Shown: one piece after another, positions 35,403 through 36,459 of the stretch
Layout of the letters: every line of letters starts with the position of its first letter
How positions within the stretch are numbered: position 1 is the first letter of the stretch
Position numbers and translations under genes: made by a program
Notes under the pieces: generated by a model
Databases searched by the model: none
The model's input: the letters and a program-made list of their open reading frames with translations, nothing else
Told to the model about the DNA's origin: nothing
DNA from: Spirochaetales bacterium
Lineage (GTDB): Bacteria > Spirochaetota > Spirochaetia > DSM-27196 > PWMO01
Direction: 5' to 3'
DNA length: 36,459 nucleotides
Assembly (NCBI GenBank): GCA_007123465.1
Contig: SKLB01000329.1
Span: 1-36,459 of the forward strand

Positions 35403-36459
35403 GGTGAGGTTTCCTTGGCGCCCACGGTGTAACCGAGTGACCTGAGCGCTTCTTCGGCCACGCGGCGTTCATCCCAATCGATGGCACCGTCGTGATAGAT
35501 GATGTTGCCTTCGTGGCCCTTGCCCAGCATGACCACGGTGTCTTCGGGGCCGGCCAGCTCCAGTGCGCTGTGAATCGCCTCGCGGCGGTCGGGGATCAGG
35601 AGCAGCGATTGGCCCTCGCGCAGGGCTGGGTTCTGCTTCAGGGCCCCGTCGGCAATCTGGCGCAGGATCGTAAGCGGATCTTCTCCGCGCGGATCTTCAT
35701 CAGCGAGTACCAGCGTGTCGCAGTAACGCGCCGCTATGGCGCCCTGCAGCGGGCGCTTCTGGACATCGCGTTCACCGGCCGAACCGAAGACGGCGATCAG
35801 CTTGCCCTTTGTGTGCGAGCGAAAGATCGGAAACACCTTTTCGAAGGAACCCGGGCTGTGTGCGTAGTCGACGATAACGCTGAACGGCTGCGTCCCGGCA
35901 ACCGGAGCCATGCGACCTGGCACCGGCTGCAAAGACCCGATAGCGCTCGCCAGCTCGGCTACCGGTAGCTGCAGCAGCCGTGAAACGCAGAGAACAGCCG
36001 CCAGGGCGTTCTCAATGTTGAAGCGCGCCGGGGCGGCAATCCTGACCGCCGTCGCTGTGCCTGCAACATGATCGGCAAACTCGCAGTCGCTGTGCTCGCT
36101 GCTGTAGCGGCAGGCGATTGCCTGCAGGTCTACATCAGATCGGTCGATAGCGTAGCGATAGACCGGCCGCGCGGTGGCGCGCTCAAACCAGTTGTGGTTG
36201 GCATCATCGGCATTGACCACGCCGAAACTGTCCCGGCTGTCTCTCAGTGCACCAAAGAGGTTGGTCTTGTCATCGCGGTAGCGCTCGAAACTGCCGTGGA
36301 ATTCCAGGTGTTCGTGCGAGATATTGGTGAACAGCGCCACATCAAAGCGCAGGCCCAACAGCCGTGCGGTGCGCCGCGAGAGTCCGTGCGAGGTGGCCTC
36401 GATAACCGCGAAGCGGTATCCGGCGTCGCGCATGGACGCCAGATTGCGCTGAATCTCGG
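35396..36459 (-). CDS. murE: UDP-N-acetylmuramyl-tripeptide synthetase (MurE-like), 5' end beyond window
   Basis: Open to the window edge (EIQRNLASMRDAGYRFAVIEATSHGLS), HLEFHGSFERYRDDKTNLF, VDYAHSPGSFEKVF, VFGSAGERDVQKRP, DEDPRGEDP, GKGHE. Confidence 0.92.
   Translation of the reverse strand, partial: EIQRNLASMRDAGYRFAVIEATSHGLSRRTARLLGLRFDVALFTNISHEHLEFHGSFERYRDDKTNLFGALRDSRDSFGVVNADDANHNWFERATARPVYRYAIDRSDVDLQAIACRYSSEHSDCEFADHVAGTATAVRIAAPARFNIENALAAVLCVSRLLQLPVAELASAIGSLQPVPGRMAPVAGTQPFSVIVDYAHSPGSFEKVFPIFRSHTKGKLIAVFGSAGERDVQKRPLQGAIAARYCDTLVLADEDPRGEDPLTILRQIADGALKQNPALREGQSLLLIPDRREAIHSALELAGPEDTVVMLGKGHEGNIIYHDGAIDWDERRVAEEALRSLGYTVGAKETSPC

Noticed and set aside
1-36459. CRISPR arrays, tRNA genes, transposases, prophage or toxin-antitoxin pairs
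   Set aside because: No regular direct repeats, no tRNA-like cloverleaf region noticed in the short intergenic gaps, and no ORF resembling such proteins. A tRNAscan/Infernal run would be needed to exclude small RNAs formally.

Overview
36.5-kb, gene-dense, GC-rich bacterial chromosomal window. No rRNA, tRNA, CRISPR array or mobile element was recognised. Gene content (split-MrpA type Mrp/Mbh-like antiporter, Nqr, DapL, unusual MurE motif, two-component proteins) is compatible with a free-living spirochaete, but that taxonomic guess is inference only. Left to right: (1) a minus-strand cluster: LTA-synthase-like sulfatase, glycerophosphodiester phosphodiesterase, then mrpE-F-G, a DUF4040/MbhD-like subunit with a long soluble extension, an MbhE-like subunit, mrpB-C-D (mrpD runs off the window); (2) PTS EIIA (PtsN-like), rubredoxin, aroC, aroK, an exported LolA-like protein, and a REC-PAS-GGDEF-EAL protein; (3) nqrBCDEF with no adjacent nqrA, plus a small conserved-looking unknown protein; (4) SDR, AI-2E-type permease, trpS, and a MutY-like glycosylase lacking the Fe-S cysteines; (5) phosphohexomutase, a REC-(STAS-like)-REC protein translationally coupled to a hybrid histidine kinase with Hpt; (6) stand-alone RibD reductase domain + FkbM methyltransferase, ribA, dapL, GAF/fRMsr-like protein, dinB, a degenerate M28-peptidase-like polytopic membrane protein, nitroreductase, ddl and partial murE. 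The best leads are the Mbh-ordered Mrp module with an extended DUF4040 subunit, the nqrA-less Nqr locus, the Fe-S-less MutY homologue, the degenerate M28 membrane protein, and the MurE EDPR-type motif next to a DapL gene. I did not find clear evidence for a wholly new defence or mobile system.
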